The translations under genes and the position numbers were made by a program. A stretch of 64,000 bases of DNA from the NCBI GenBank assembly GCA_905178155.1, contig CAJINV010000005.1, positions 8,344,556-8,408,555 on the forward strand. The letters run 5' to 3'. Origin of the DNA: Amoebophrya sp. A120. Lineage: Eukaryota; Sar; Dinophyceae; Syndiniales; Amoebophryaceae. Below, piece after piece: positions 20,081 to 32,400 of this stretch. Below the pieces are notes generated by a model. The model was not told the origin of the DNA. It was given only the letters and a program-made list of their open reading frames with translations, and made no database searches. Position 1 is the first letter of the stretch; each line of letters opens with the position of its first letter.

Positions 20081-23000
20081 ATGGCCACCTCCCGTACCCG
20101 CCCCCCCTCCGATCGGGAATTGGACCAGACTTTCGCCAAACTTGCTGACCAAATCCGGGCCCAACTTGAGGTGTTCGTGGACCCTAGCAAAACGAGTGCT
20201 GGGGGTAAGTCCGTCGTTTTCGGGAAGATCGGAGGGAGCAGGAATCAGACAGCTGGAAGGACTTTCTCATCGAGGAGCGCACTATCAAATGCAAATATGT
20301 CTGGGTCTGGGAGTGGGAGACTGCTAATTTGTCGTGCTTGTCTCGCATGATTCTCAAATCTGTGATGCAGGAGGAACAGAGGAAAACCACTTTGCCTGTC
20401 ATGCAAAAGCGCAGTGTGCCATGCGGAATGCGCAACACATAGTGGCTGCAAAACTTGTCATGCTCGGCTGCGTACTGCAGTGCGCCCATCACTGGCGGAC
20501 TTGCATTACAAGTTTCCAGGCCCAGACATATTTGCAAGGCATACGCACACGTCCAACACCATTTCCCCAAGCCCCAGCTGTACCGCTGCTCGAACACCGA
20601 CCGCAACCAGCATCACAGACTGTCGAAATATGGAAGTGCACAGCTGTAGTAAGTACCTCTCGTGGTCCCCAGGTCTCATTTGTAAGTTTGTAGTTTTGTG
20701 ATGCAAAAATACCAGAATCCCAGACCAGTCGTGTCTTCTCGACGTATGCCACTGTTAATGAAGAACTCAACGGACACAGCACTACAACGATCCGAGCAGG
20801 AACCAAGATTTCTCTCTATGAACGTTGCAGAAGCCGCTTGGTTCTTTCTTCTCGCTGTAGCAGCCTTTGCTTTATCGATGCCCTTTATTTTTCGATACGG
20901 GAAATTTATTTTTGGCGGGAGGTGGTGTGCACTCTCATACGAAAGCGTTGAACGCTTGGCTCGACAAATTTTACCACGATGTGTTCTCTGAAGACGAACG
21001 GGCAATCTGGGCCTACTATCAAGTGCAAAACTGTCTGGGTCTGGAAACTTGTGATGCAAAAAGTGAATGGTAGACGGACTGCAATACGCAGCTATTCATG
21101 ACAAATTTTTTGGCTCCCATGTCTTACGTATTCCGCACGACAAACTGCGTTTCTGCATGACAGGTAAGAGGGCCTTTTCGTGCCTGTGCAACACAGATTC
21201 TCGAGTCATGCTAGACACGCATGACAAACTTGCACTCTTCCAGACCCAGACATTTTTACACTTGATACCTACACCGAAGAATTCAATCTTCCATCTTCCA
21301 CTACCGCATCACAACTGTACCGCGCAAAAGAAGCAACGGTGGAGGCGAACAGGAATAGTGTGAAATCGCTCCGGAACGCCCATGCGGCGGCGCTGTTGCT
21401 GGGGTTGATCGATGTGGACGTGCCGTTGCTGGACCGCTTCAATTATGAACTGCAAAAGTATCGTACTCGTATAAATGCATTACAAATTTCCTCAGCATGA
21501 CAAATAAAGTTTGTAATGCGGATTTCCCTTAAGAAAAAAATTTGTATGCAAGGCGTTGGGTTACCCGGTCGGCAGAGCCGATCCACAACGAGCGAATGAC
21601 TGCAATACGAGTGCGATGCTTTTGCACACGATATCAAAAAGCCGCCCCACCTCGGGCCGTTGCGACCGTTGCCGAGCGGGTTTGTGCTGCGAGTGCGACA
21701 TCTGAAACTGCAAGCCAGGACCAATGCGCTGTCGGGGTTTGAGTTCGGGGGAACCTGTGGTACAACTACGGGGGCGATGTTTGCGCCGCAGACAAGAAGT
21801 GGTAGTTGTACAACTTCTAGGGGAATGAACAACTTCTACAATAAAGCGATCGTTTGTGGCAGACATCAAAATCTCCTGCCAGATAACTTTCTCCTCTTCG
21901 ACAACAAAAATTCCTCCAGCAGCACACGAGTCCACTACCTGGAGCACTTATTGCACGAAACTCGGGACAAATTTTCTAAAACCGCGGACGAGCGGCGTAA
22001 GCTGATGCGGAAAATTGAAGTTTTGCAGGAAGACAACCGGCGGCTGCGGACGAAAATGGTCACGAAGGTGAATTCAGCGGCGAGTCTGGAGTATGAAATG
22101 CAAATATGTCTGGGTTTGGAAGATTAAAACTTGTCATGCTAAATCTGAATGATGCAAAAATCTGTGTTGCGTGACTACCAAAAGCTGTCCCCTTTTGACC
22201 AAATTGAGTTGGAGTTTCTCATGCAGGAAAGGCATGATAAAGACCTAAAAGAATCTGTCATGCTAGTTCTCGCATTTCGATTTCAGACCTCATGGCTCAT
22301 GCAAAACGTGCATGACAAGTCGCAGCATACTCCAGACCCAGACATTTTTGCATTTGATATGGAGAATACTACAACTGCCGTGGTCGCGAATGCGAAGCAG
22401 GAAACGCAATTTCATTTGAACCGTGTTGAGGCTCATTCTGGAAACAAGGAAAACTTGGAAACCACCTTTGACGAGGTTTTGTCGCATCTGGAACCGAACT
22501 GGAACCACGCGAATGATAACAATAACACCAGAGCAGGACCACTTTCCTCTGTCCGTCGGAACTCCACCCGGGTGCTTGAATATGACGATCCAGGAACAAG
22601 AACAATCTACGGCAAAAACATGGGCAACACCTATCCTGTGCAAAAGTATCGTACTCGTAGTAATCGCAGGCATGCATTACAAATTTTTTTCCTAAGGTCA
22701 ATCAGCATTACAAATTCCATTTCTCATGCGGAGAAAATTTGTAATGCAATTCATACTAGAACTAGTGCGATACTTTTGCAATGCATAACACAAGCACAGC
22801 AACGAAGCCGAATTTTTCCGCTTTGTCGCACGACCATCACAAGTTTTCTGTGGAACAAGGTGACGAACAAATACAGTTGCAAACGCTGACGGATTTCAGT
22901 ACTGGGGAGATCATACGGAAGAACAACGCCAACTCACAGCAACTCCTGCGAGATGAAAATTGTTCTCGCGATGAACAGACCTCCGCAATGTTGACCGCTC

Positions 23001-24389
23001 ATGATTTCCAGCTCCAGTCTCGTTTCGCGGAGAACGAACGGATTTTGGAAACGGAAGCAGAGTTTGTTCGGAGCCGGGGTTTGCGCGGAATGCCAGTGCC
23101 GAAAGCGGATTTGGTAGATGGGACGGATAGTAGTTGTGAGAATTCAAAGATCGAGGTAGAAGCAGAACAAAAAGTAGACCACGACTCGCCCGAGAAGATT
23201 GAAACGTACTTGAACGGAAAATTGCCTACGCATTGCAAATATGTAGTCTGGGTCTGGAACGAAGGAAGGATGACACTTGTGATGCTGCATTTGGATTCTA
23301 CAAAAATCTGTATTGCATGAACCACAAGAGAGATCCAATTTTTGCTACAGCGAGAAGGTACTTAATTCTCATGCAGTATAGGCATCCGGAATCCCTCGCA
23401 AAATCTGTGATGCAAGGGCATGCATCGCAAGACATCAGGAGTCCTGCAAAATGCGCATGACAAGCCTTGCATCTTTCCACACCCAGACACATTTGCGATT
23501 CATATTGCCGGAGTGTTTGCTAAACGAAACCATGACCACAACTTCGGGAGTACAACCAGGTATATCCCACGAAAAAACTGTTTCACTGTGAACTTGCGAT
23601 GCATAGAATGGAGCACAGAACTATCTGTCTTGCTACACCTGCAAGACCTTGACTCTTTAGTGGTGTTTAGTTCCCCTTGAAAGCGCGCATGGCACATTTT
23701 CCGTGTCATGTGTAACAAACTTGTGATGCAGATCTTGCAAAATCATCACAGTGAAACAGTTTTTTCGTGGGATAAGCAAGTTCTAGTTTTTATTCCGGAG
23801 TAGAACACACGACCGGTCAGCCGGCGATCATGCTGGGAGCAACCTTCACCAGCTATCGCAGGAAAAAAGTGTTACAGTTACACATTGTGTTGCAAGCCCA
23901 GCATGACAGACAGCCTCTGTCATGCCGGATAAACCTAGAAGCCTTGTTTCATACGTGTTTTCCCGTAGGATTTCTGCACTGCAAGTTTTCTCTCTAATGC
24001 AGAGAAATTTGTGTTGCTGCATTGACAACAAATGTGTAACTGTATCACTTTTTTCTTGGGATACCTGCGCAGCTACAGGTACTAGTAGTTCTACTACAGG
24101 AGTAGACCGGTTGGCTCTGAGCACCACAATCGGGGCGGGGAATATGGAAACGTATTTGAACGGACGGCTGCCGGATGTGTTGTTGTTGTCCAACGCGAAC
24201 AATAAACAGGCTGCTGCAGCTCCTGCTGCCTCCCAACACAGGCGGGAACAACTACACGATGATATAGTAAACACGGAGGAACAGATTGTGTCAAGTCCGA
24301 AAAATAAACCCGTTCGTACCGCAGAGGACAAATTTGCTTCGTACTTGACCAAATTTACAATGGAAACCACGGAACTGCTGAAGCGGTAA
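20081..24389 (+). CDS. Coiled-coil-rich protein of unknown function
   Basis: Exons 20081-20204, 20228-20282, 20549-20648, 20724-20856, 20922-21016, 21273-21443, 21639-22091, 22365-22631, 22793-23226, 23510-23562, 23780-23853 and 24069-24389 total 760 codons ending AAGCGGTAA. Frame is maintained at all 11 junctions, including a 23-nt gap that must be treated as an intron. The middle is helical and charged (HETRDKFSKTADERRKLM, then EVLQEDNRRLRTK), typical of coiled coil; the rest is Ser/Asn/Thr-rich. The stop overlaps a strong donor (CG/GTAAGT), so the gene may continue. One in-frame option is an exon near 24675-24777 (MNVSASSRRGGWQERAA); a 124-codon ORF at 24680-25054 is another possibility. 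No domain recognised. Confidence 0.75.
20205..20227 (+). other. Candidate 23-nt GT-AG intron
   Basis: GTAAGTCCGTCG...GGGAAG. Upstream the frame is DPSKTSAG; downstream the only good frame is DRREQESDSWKDFLIEE, and only a 1-mod-3 shift equivalent to removing these bases joins them. The downstream frame has a stop at 20207 and no ATG of its own. Confidence 0.5.
20283..20543. mobile_element. IE1 introner-like element
   Basis: Left end TATCAAATGCAAATATGTCT, right end TTTGCAAGGCATA. Perfect TSD CGCAC at 20278-20282 and 20544-20548. It joins DFLIEER to TRPTPFPQ in frame. Confidence 0.93.
20649..20723 (+). other. GT-AG intron
   Basis: Donor GTA/GTAAGT and acceptor ATCCCAG (phase 0). It joins EIWKCTAV to TSRVFSTYAT. 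A nearer AG at 20714 would break the frame. Confidence 0.65.
20857..20921 (+). other. GT-AG intron, short
   Basis: A 65-nt intron GTAGCAGCC...GGCGGGAG. It joins LVLSSRC to GVHSHTKALNAWLDKF in frame. Inferred from frame alone. Confidence 0.55.
21017..21267. mobile_element. IE1 introner-like element
   Basis: Left end TATCAAGTGCAAAACTGTCT, right end TTACACTTGATA. Perfect TSD CCTAC at 21012-21016 and 21268-21272. It joins ERAIWAY to TEEFNLPSS in frame. Confidence 0.94.
21444..21633. mobile_element. IE3 introner-like element
   Basis: TIR TATGAACTGCAAAAGTATCG, then TACTCGTA, mirrored at the right. Flanks TCAAT and TCAAA match 4 of 5. The interior repeats GCATTACAAATT and TTTGTAATGC, which could fold back. 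It joins LLDRFN to KPPHLGPL in frame. Confidence 0.9.
22092..22359. mobile_element. IE1 introner-like element
   Basis: Left end TATGAAATGCAAATATGTCT, right end TTGCATTTGATA. Perfect TSD TGGAG at 22087-22091 and 22360-22364. It joins NSAASLE to NTTTAVVA in frame, at the end of the coiled-coil stretch. Confidence 0.94.
22632..22787. mobile_element. IE3 introner-like element
   Basis: TIR TATCCTGTGCAAAAGTATCG, mirrored as CGATACTTTTGCAATGCATA. Flanks ACACC and ACACA match 4 of 5. It joins YGKNMGNT to STATKPNF in frame. Size is 156 bp. Confidence 0.92.
23227..23504. mobile_element. IE1 introner-like element
   Basis: Left end TACGCATTGCAAATATGTAG (a 2-nt insertion in the core), right end TTTGCGATTCATA. 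Perfect TSD TTGCC at 23222-23226 and 23505-23509. It joins LNGKLP to ECLLNETM in frame. Confidence 0.93.
23563..23774. mobile_element. IE6 introner-like element that also offers GT-AG ends
   Basis: TIR TATCCCACGAAAAAACTGTT, mirrored at the right. Flanks AGGTA and AGCAA match 3 of 5. The boundaries can also be read as CAG/GTATAT...ATAAG/CAAG (23560-23776), a canonical intron giving the same frame: GVQPG to SSSFYSG under the 5-bp rule, GVQP to ASSSFYSG by GT-AG. Confidence 0.88.
23854..24063. mobile_element. IE7 introner-like element
   Basis: Left end TATCGCAGGAAAAAAGTGTT, right end CACTTTTTTCTTGGGATA. Flanks CCAGC and CCTGC match 4 of 5. It joins GATFTS to AATGTSSS in frame. Confidence 0.9.
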
Positions 24390-26452
24390 GTGGGTGGAGA
24401 TTTACTTGGGTAGTAATCGGGAAAAAAAAATTTTGCGCTTCTTCGTTTTCCGGGGTGATTTTTCGATAAACTATCAGTTCGAGTTCGTCGTTTCAGTTTT
24501 ATTTCACCGCACGAGAGTTTCGTTATCAGCCTCTGTTTATGCCGCGTTGTGTTCGTCGTTGCAGACTTTGATTTCTGTCAACGCCGGCGGGTCTTGCGCA
24601 AGAACTAAGATGATTTCACAACTTGGTCGTGCCGAAAGTAATGTTTCAGTTTCAAAATGTAAGCACAGCTGCAGGATGAATGTTTCCGCCTCATCGCGAA
24701 GAGGAGGATGGCAAGAACGTGCTGCGCAACTTGCCGCGCCTTTGTGGAGAAATAGATCAAGCAGGAGAAAGATTTGAGTATGCATTTTTTGTACGCGAAG
24801 CGAACGACTTGATCTTGAAGCCGTTGTCGTTCTTGACTTTGAATTTGAAACACCAAAGACGAAGGAGTGCAGCACATCTACTTACTGTGTGGGGCTCGAG
24901 AAGTGGCTTCTGCACCAGCGAAACAGTCATGTTCAATAAAATGCAAGTATACTACAACACGGAAGATAATGAACATCAGGAAGTTGCTGTGATACGACTC
25001 GCGCAAGGAAAACAAGATCCTGAATCCACCGCTATAGAAAAGAGCGCGCAGTGATTGTCATTGTGATTGACCTGTTTGTTTGCTAGAGGCTTTTTGTTGA
25101 TGTTGCTCCTTTTAGTCCGAGACGAACAATATTAAAGCGAGATGAAGCAGCGAACGACAACCACTGTAGAGACGTTTTTTACGCTGTCGAGAACGAAGTT
25201 GTACATTTAAAGCTGTGATTAACGTTCTGGCTTCTATTTTCTACGTGTGATAATTCTTCTATTCAAGAGACGAGTTGCGTGATTGACTCTTTTGCTCAAG
25301 GACCTCCTTTTTGACAAACATAAGCATAAATCAGTAGTATAGTCTTACATCATCCTATCACGGCAACTGATCTCATCTCTTTTGCTAGGTAAAACTCATA
25401 TTTAAAGTCTGAATTCAAATCGAAACGAAAAACTTCTGCCAACATTTTTTTCTTTTTAACATTCATAGGATTGCACAAACCACTTAGCCGGTGGTTGCAA
25501 GCACATAGATGTACGTAGTCGGGTGAAAAGCCATTGCCAATTTTAAGTCGTTTTTTTCATATAGGTTTACATCGCGACTACATCTGCTTTTTTTGAAACG
25601 TGCTGGCAAATTATGCACTACCTTCACGGGCAGCAGCTTCTCTTCCTTCCCACGACATCAAGCCGGAGGGGAACAACTGTCTCGACGTTGTGCGACGCTT
25701 GTCCGACGTGCCGCTCGATGCAGAACGGCCTGTCGTGCTTCGTAGCAGTGTCAGGAGGGCTTCTTCTTGTCACAAACAATAGCGAAGGACAGTAAAACCG
25801 ACAAAATGGTGGTCGATTATTTTCTGTGTGGTGAGCAGAAGGGCAACAACGTCGGCTGCACCAACTGCCGTGGAGATGAAGGACCATTTGACTTTCTTCA
25901 CATGTGTTCCTGGGACAAGGCTTCTTCGATAGGCGGGCATGAAGTAGATCATGACGCAGCATCTTCAAGAACTACGATCAGCAGAGGGACAATAAGAAGT
26001 GGTGGTCGCATAACGATACCGGCACCAATTTTGCAAGAACTAGTCAACGACAAGGAAGAAGAGCGAGATGTACAAAAACGACCCTGTGGTGCTGGTGCAT
26101 TCCTGGACGAGGATATTCTGGTGCGCCATCAACATGCCGGCAGTCTTTATTCGGCGTCGACTCCGCTGGGCAGACCCAATCTTCACGCTGCGACGCGAAC
26201 AGCACTCAGCCCCGCGAGTTGTGTAGTGAGCTGGCACTGCTAGTATTAACCTTAAGCAACCAGGACGAACGTTCAACGACGGATACTAGAAGCCAGCAGT
26301 TATGTATTGCACTAGTTCTTGCCCCATTACGACCTCATTACATCACACCACTTGACGAGAGCAGCCTTTTCTTCACCTCATTTTGCCAGTAAGTACGCGA
26401 CGAACCGTAAAGTTATAGACCGAAGCAGCAGCAATTATCCAGGGCCGCGACC
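24390..26452. other. Mostly non-coding; two doubtful ORFs
   Basis: After 25054 the sequence is AT-rich with no supported gene. An ORF at 25600-25782 (60 codons) and another at 25767-26243 (158 codons, with GNNVGCTNCRGDEG) overlap in different frames. Either could be a small gene or 5' exon of the kinase gene, but composition does not decide. No TIR element seen. Confidence 0.4.
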
Positions 26453-29400
26453 ATGTCTTCTAATACGCCACTTGACGAAAATATTGGGAGCGATGCCCTG
26501 CTCGCCCCCGTTTCTTCGCCTGCGGACGTCGACCCAGAAAATGGTGAGGACATGATCATGACACCGCAAGGCGCGCAATTTTCCAGCCCCTTGGAAACAA
26601 GCATGGTGGAAGTAGATGAGAATGATGAACAAGAAGAGCACCTGTTCCAGGAGGAAGACGGGGAGCAAGAAGAACTTCCCGCACTTGATGTTGGTGCTGA
26701 AGGTATTCCTACCCAAGAAGACGACACAGCACGTCCAGAGCCAGGTCCTGTTGTCGAAGAGGAGGAGGGGCAAGTTTATGAAGATGAAGATGACAATGCA
26801 CATGCACATCAACCACAAGCATCACACGCCCAGCTACCGTCCAGTAGTAACCTCGAAGAGCTTGACGGCCAAGCTCCGACGCAAAGCGTGGAGCCTAAAA
26901 CTGGCTCGTCTTACCCCAGAACCCATCGGAAAGTCCGTTCTCGGCCCGCCGAAAATGAAGATTCAGCAACCGACGCAGCAGCTGAGGATGTGTTTGATGT
27001 GGAGCAAAGTGAAGTAGCACAACAAGGCGAAAATCAAATAAGCGAAGGTAAGCCAGTCAAATCTTCGACTTCGTCGTCGAGTTCAAAGCTGAAAAAAACC
27101 GCGTCGGCGCCGGTGAACACGACGACCAAAAGTGCTGGCACCTCTACAGGAAGCAAGAAGGAGCGCTTGATACAGGTGCAAACCGAGAACATTACCGGAT
27201 CATCATCTGCTTCTGCAAATCATAGCTCGTCTTCCGCGGCAAGTAACGACGGTGAGGCGGGGTTGAATGGGGACGGGGACGACGACGACACGGTAGAGCA
27301 GGTTCCTCCTCATCCCCAAGACTCTGCGCCCGCCTCTTCACGTGCTCCACGGTCCCGACCCAATACACCTGCAGAAAATAATCTTCCAGGAGACAGCGCA
27401 TCATCTTCAACCGGTGCAACTACGTATCTGGTCCGTCCCTCCGCAGCAGCCTCGGCGCCGTCAGCGACGTCTACGGGAAGTGCGAGTAAACAAGAAAAAT
27501 CGATGAAATCCGGCATAGCTTCCTCGAAGCAGTCACCCGCGGCAGGTACAACCAGTACTACTGCTGCCGCTTCGCCCGGTGGGGTGATAATGGCCGCGAC
27601 TCCAGGGCCAGCAGGGTCAGCTTCCTCTACAACAGTTTCTGTCGCTCCACTGTCCAAAAAACACCGCATTTCATCCCGGAGTTCGCCGACAGAAAAGCAA
27701 GCTTCTAGCACGTCGAGCACAGCAGCAGGACCCCAAGCCGCTTCGTCTTCTTCTAAATCTGCACAGCAGCCTGCTGTAACTACAACAGCGGTAGATAACA
27801 GCAAGACCAGCTCTACTGGTGCGTCGTTTACCTCTTTTGCTTTCAAGCCGGAGAGACGAAAAAGCTCGAAGGAAAGGGTTGTCGTTGTGACGCAAAATTT
27901 AAATTATAACCCACCGCTGCAGCATCACAGCACGAATTCCGAACTTGAAGATGACGAAGGGTTCACAAAAGTGGTGAAGAAAAAGAAGCAAAAGAAGGAA
28001 CAGAAGGATAGGGAACAAAATACCATTCAGGGTAACGAGGATAGAAGCAATAAAGTACTAGCTCCTCACGCAGGAACTGCAACTGCAGGAGAAGCGGAAG
28101 ATGAAGAGGAGGAACAAGAGCAAGAGCGGTTAATAACCCCCGAGCCTTCTACTTCCAGCAGTAAGAGCAAGAAAGCTGGTTCTGAAAAAGCTCAAGATAT
28201 ATTGAACAAGCCGGGCGTGGTTAATATGAAGTCCTCTGCAATGAAGTCAAGTGCAACGAAACAAAACTCGGCTTCCGCTTCCAGTCTGGATCAAAGGGCC
28301 GCGACTTCATCTGCCCCCGCTGGAGGATCTTCTGCTTCGAAATTGTCCAGCGCGTCTACTCCGAATGTATTGAAAGCCGTCGCCTCAGATGGGAACGTGG
28401 TTAAGAAGTCAAAGTCCTCTAAATCGTCAAGTGCGAATGCGAATCCGCCCCCCAGTCCGGCGCAGATGAATGTTCTTCCGCTATTAGCGCCTGTGCAGGA
28501 ACACCAACAGCCGTCGAACGAGATAAGTTCAAAGTCCAAATCTTCTACTTCGAAACGCGGAAAGATTGATCGCCAGACGAGCAGGGAGGAGGTGGTGGTG
28601 GAACATGTAGATAGCACGACCACTTCCCGCGTTGAGACGGGTAGTACTAACAAAAAGGTGGTCAACGTAGTTGTGCAGCAGAAGGAGACGAACTACAGCA
28701 GAACAAAAGCAGGCAGCTCGAGCGCGAGGGAACAGAGGGAACTACAAGCGGCCCAGAACTTCTCTAGCAAGAGCAAAGCCGGTCCGTCAGCATCATCATC
28801 GTCTGCGACTAGTACTTCCAAAGCGACGAGTTCGAAAATGAGCAAGCGTACCAAAATTGCTATGCAACAACGAGAACATCAACAAGCTCCGGAGGAGTTG
28901 GAAGACCACGAAGACTTTCAATCTGCAAGCAGCTCCTCCTCCGTAGAAGAAGATGAAATCGAAAACCGAAAGGACGACCAAGACCACCACTCCAGCCAGG
29001 AACCTAGTTCTGGCCCGGAGGATCGTGTCGACGATGGAGATGAATCGTCAGCACATCACGACGACGAACACCAGGAAACCAGCAGTCACTTCGCCTCTGA
29101 GGCGGACCACGACCTCGATTCGCAATCCCACTCCCTATCCCACTCCCCGAGGTCACTGCACGGTGCAACGGCGGATCTGTCGCAGATTTCGGAAGAAGAC
29201 TCTGCAGGTCACCAGGAGGAGGACAGTGAGGACGGGACAACGAGGAATGATATGAGTGCGCGACAAGATCAAGATGACCGAGACAGCACAAGATTTGTTG
29301 CACAACAAGAGCAGCACTACAATTCCTCCCGTCACACCTCCACCTCCCCCGCTGCATCCTCCGCCAGGACCAGCGAAGAAGAGGACTCCACCCCCGTTGC

Positions 29401-32400
29401 GGTGGCAGTGGTGACAGGTACAGCATTGAAGCCGCGACGGGAAAGACTCGCTGCGCCGGCAGCTGTTGTCCAGACTGGGACCACAGGAGCAGCCGCAGCT
29501 TCTTCTTCGTCAAAAAGCTCAAGGCAGCAGAGAGACAACGTCAACTCGAAAGCTAGTGCTAGTACAACTTCCGCGATAATAAAGACGCCAAAGGACCAAC
29601 TTACAACCATAACGGGGGGTCTACTCATCGGCTTCAGAACTTTTTGAAAACTTTTCGAAAACTTTTGAAAACAGAGAAAAGCGATGACGCGAAACCACCA
29701 AGGTCCGACGCCCTTTTTTGGCGGCGTGCCGTCGTGTTTCGTGGTCATATATGCTGACCGATAAAAGGCGCGCGCGCTGCCGTCGGTCACACGTGAACCA
29801 CGGGCGGAATACTCTCCGCAGACTTGTAATCTCTTGCGCGCTTGAACAGCGTCGCGCGCCGCCCAAACTGGGCCGCGTCCTTGATATATGTAGTCACGCA
29901 TGACAAGGCTTTGATCCACCCCTTCGCGTTTCGCCTAGGGACAAACGCACTCGGTTGGCCGTGCTGTTTATTTGACCGCGGGACAAACGCACTTGGGTGG
30001 CCACCCCCCCACCCGGGGCCAGCCCTCCTCCTTTTCGCCTGGCAGGGTCTAGGGTTTAGGGCTTGGCCCTCCTCCTTTTCGCAGGGCTTGGGTTTTGGTT
30101 TAGGGTTTGGGGCTTAGGGCCTAGGGCCTCGGTTCTCAGGCGCAGCGCGCCGGCCTTGAGAGGCGTGTCTGGAGAGGTCCAGGGGGTGCGCCCCTGCGCC
30201 GCGTTGCGTACGTTTGTAAACTCCACAAGAAAAAGCGGCGCAGCCGAAGAAGCAAGCTCTGACTTCTGTTACCTTTTTGGCGCCTGTGCTGACCCCAGGC
30301 ACGGCGGCACGCCGCCAGAAAGGAGCGAGAATGCTGAGTCTTCAAAAAGTACAAAAGAAGCGCTACCCAGACACGAAGCAGGGTGGCACTGCCTGCGAAA
30401 TAGGCAAAGCTCACGGCTCAGGTTTTGTAGTCTTTTTGGCGCCGTGCCGTCGCGTTTCGTGGTCATATACGCTGACCGATAAAAGGCGCGCGCGCTGCCG
30501 TCGGTCACACGTGAATCGCGGGCGGAATCCCCTCAGCAGATTTTTAATTTATTACGCGTTTGAACGGCGTGCCGTCCTGTTTCGTGATAGGTTTGGACCC
30601 CGGAGCCGGGGCGAAAAGTTGTATACTTTACATGCGACGAATAACGTGGGCGGTAACGTTATCCACGGCGGCACCGCGTAGGCAAAAAAGCGCGCTTTTT
30701 CAACTTTTGCTCGAATTCTGAGGCAAAACACGACCTGAGCGCCCATTTTGAAAAGTTTTTTTTTTGCACTTTTGGGCTATATGTGAAAAACCAAAACCGA
30801 TGGCATGATGCCGCTTTTCTGGTCCTCGAAAAAACGAATCCCGAGCTAATTCCCGAAAAAAAAAACTTTTAAAAAACTTTTTAAAAACTTTCTTTTGGGG
30901 CACCAAAATCGTGCCGGTTTCAAGCAGAATCCGCCGCGGGGAGCTTCAAGAAGGGAGGCCAGAAAAAAAGTTTTTTCGGGGTTTTTTCGGGCTCGTTTCG
31001 GGCTCACCGAAATAGCACAGCAAAAAAGTCGCACTTTTTGGCCTCCGCCGTACCACCGTGCCAAAGTCAGCATTGCTCCAGCGCCGATGGTATGCTGGTG
31101 GTGTTTTTTTGTTATGTTTTGCCAATGCCGGCGCTTTTGCGTCTGAGTCAAGCTTTTGGGTTTTTTGGTAGTGCAAATAGCTTGGGCGATGACGGAAAAG
31201 CTAGAAGTTGAGTTTAGTGCTAGACTCTGGAAGAGCTGGAGTCGGAGTATGATACTGGATCACGGGGCATCGCTACACTTATTTCTCGGCTTGATTTCGT
31301 GATCATAGGTTTGGACCCGGAGCCGGGGTGGGCAACTGTATACTTTTTTACATGCGAAGAATACCGCTGGCGGTAGCATTATCTATGCACGGCGGCGCGG
31401 CGTAGGGTAAAACGCGCGAGCTCTCGACTTTTGCTCAAATTCTGAGGCAAGGCGCGACCTTTGCGCCCATTTCAAAAAGTTTGCTTTGCGCTTTTTCGCT
31501 ATATCTGGAAAATCAGAAGAAACCGACAGCATGGCGCCACTTTCCTGACCTTCAAAAAAAAACTCCCGAGCTGATTCTGGAAAAAAAAACTGCTGGAAAA
31601 CTTTCCAAAAGCTTGCACATGGGGCACCAAAACGGTGCCGGATTCAAGCAGAAGCAGCAGCGGGGAGCTTCGGGAAGGGCGGCCAGATAAAAAGTTTTTT
31701 CGGGTTCGTTTCGGGCTCACCGAGGTAGCACTGTAAGAGCTTGCATTTTTTGGCCTCCACCATACCGCCGTGCCAAAATCAGCACTGTTCCGGCGCCGCT
31801 GTTAATTATGTTGGTGGTGTTTTTTGTTATGTTTCGCCAATGCCGGCACTTTTGCGATGGAGGGGGTTCGCTGAGTCAAGCTGTTGGGGTTTTTGATGTT
31901 TGGTCTCCCTCTTTGATACTACGAACAGAAAGCAAACCTTTTCGGTCTTTTGCCTTGACCAGGAAGCCCGCCGGTGTTGCAGGCTGAGCCACCAAGCTCG
32001 GCGCTGCCTCAACCTTCTCAGGTTCGGGCGTTTTTCACTGTGGCGGAGTGCGCAAACTGGGCACCCACGAAAAGCGCGGGACCCCATCGGTCACACTGGA
32101 ACCGCGATGGCATGCTGGGGCTCGATCTCGTGTTGGCCGTGCAGTCATTGGCCACGAAGTTGCGCGGCAGCTTCTTTGACGAGCAGGCCGGCGGGAAATT
32201 CAAAGTCTTCGAAAAGTTTTTGAAAAGTTCTGCAAAGTTTAGCACAGACCCCCCGTTATGGTTGTAACCAACAGCAAACAGACACAGTAGCAACGACCCT
32301 TGCTGACGGTGCATCAAGTAGGCAACGGAGTAAGAAGAGCGAGAAAGAAAACAAAACTGATCTTCGCGACTTGGGTGTAGCTGCTCCAAGCACGGAAAAG

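Larger units (their letters stand above)
29601..32267. mobile_element. L1: 2,667-bp TIR element behaving as an intron
   Basis: Outer TIR TTACAACCATAACGGGGGGT, complementary at 32248-32267; an inner AGAACTTTTNNAAAACTTTT-type arm extends the match. Perfect TSD CCAAC at 29596-29600 and 32268-32272. Removal joins IIKTPKDQ to QQTDTVATT in frame. It contains two internal direct-repeat pairs, telomere-like DNA and one GCATGACAAG. Open frames (for example 31974-32267, with a WAPTKSAGPHRSHW stretch) show no recognisable transposase, so it is probably non-autonomous. Confidence 0.9.

Noticed and set aside
25600-26243. Two overlapping ORFs (60 and 158 codons)
   Set aside because: They are in different frames, without domains, elements or a splice link to the kinase gene. 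Left as an unassigned region.
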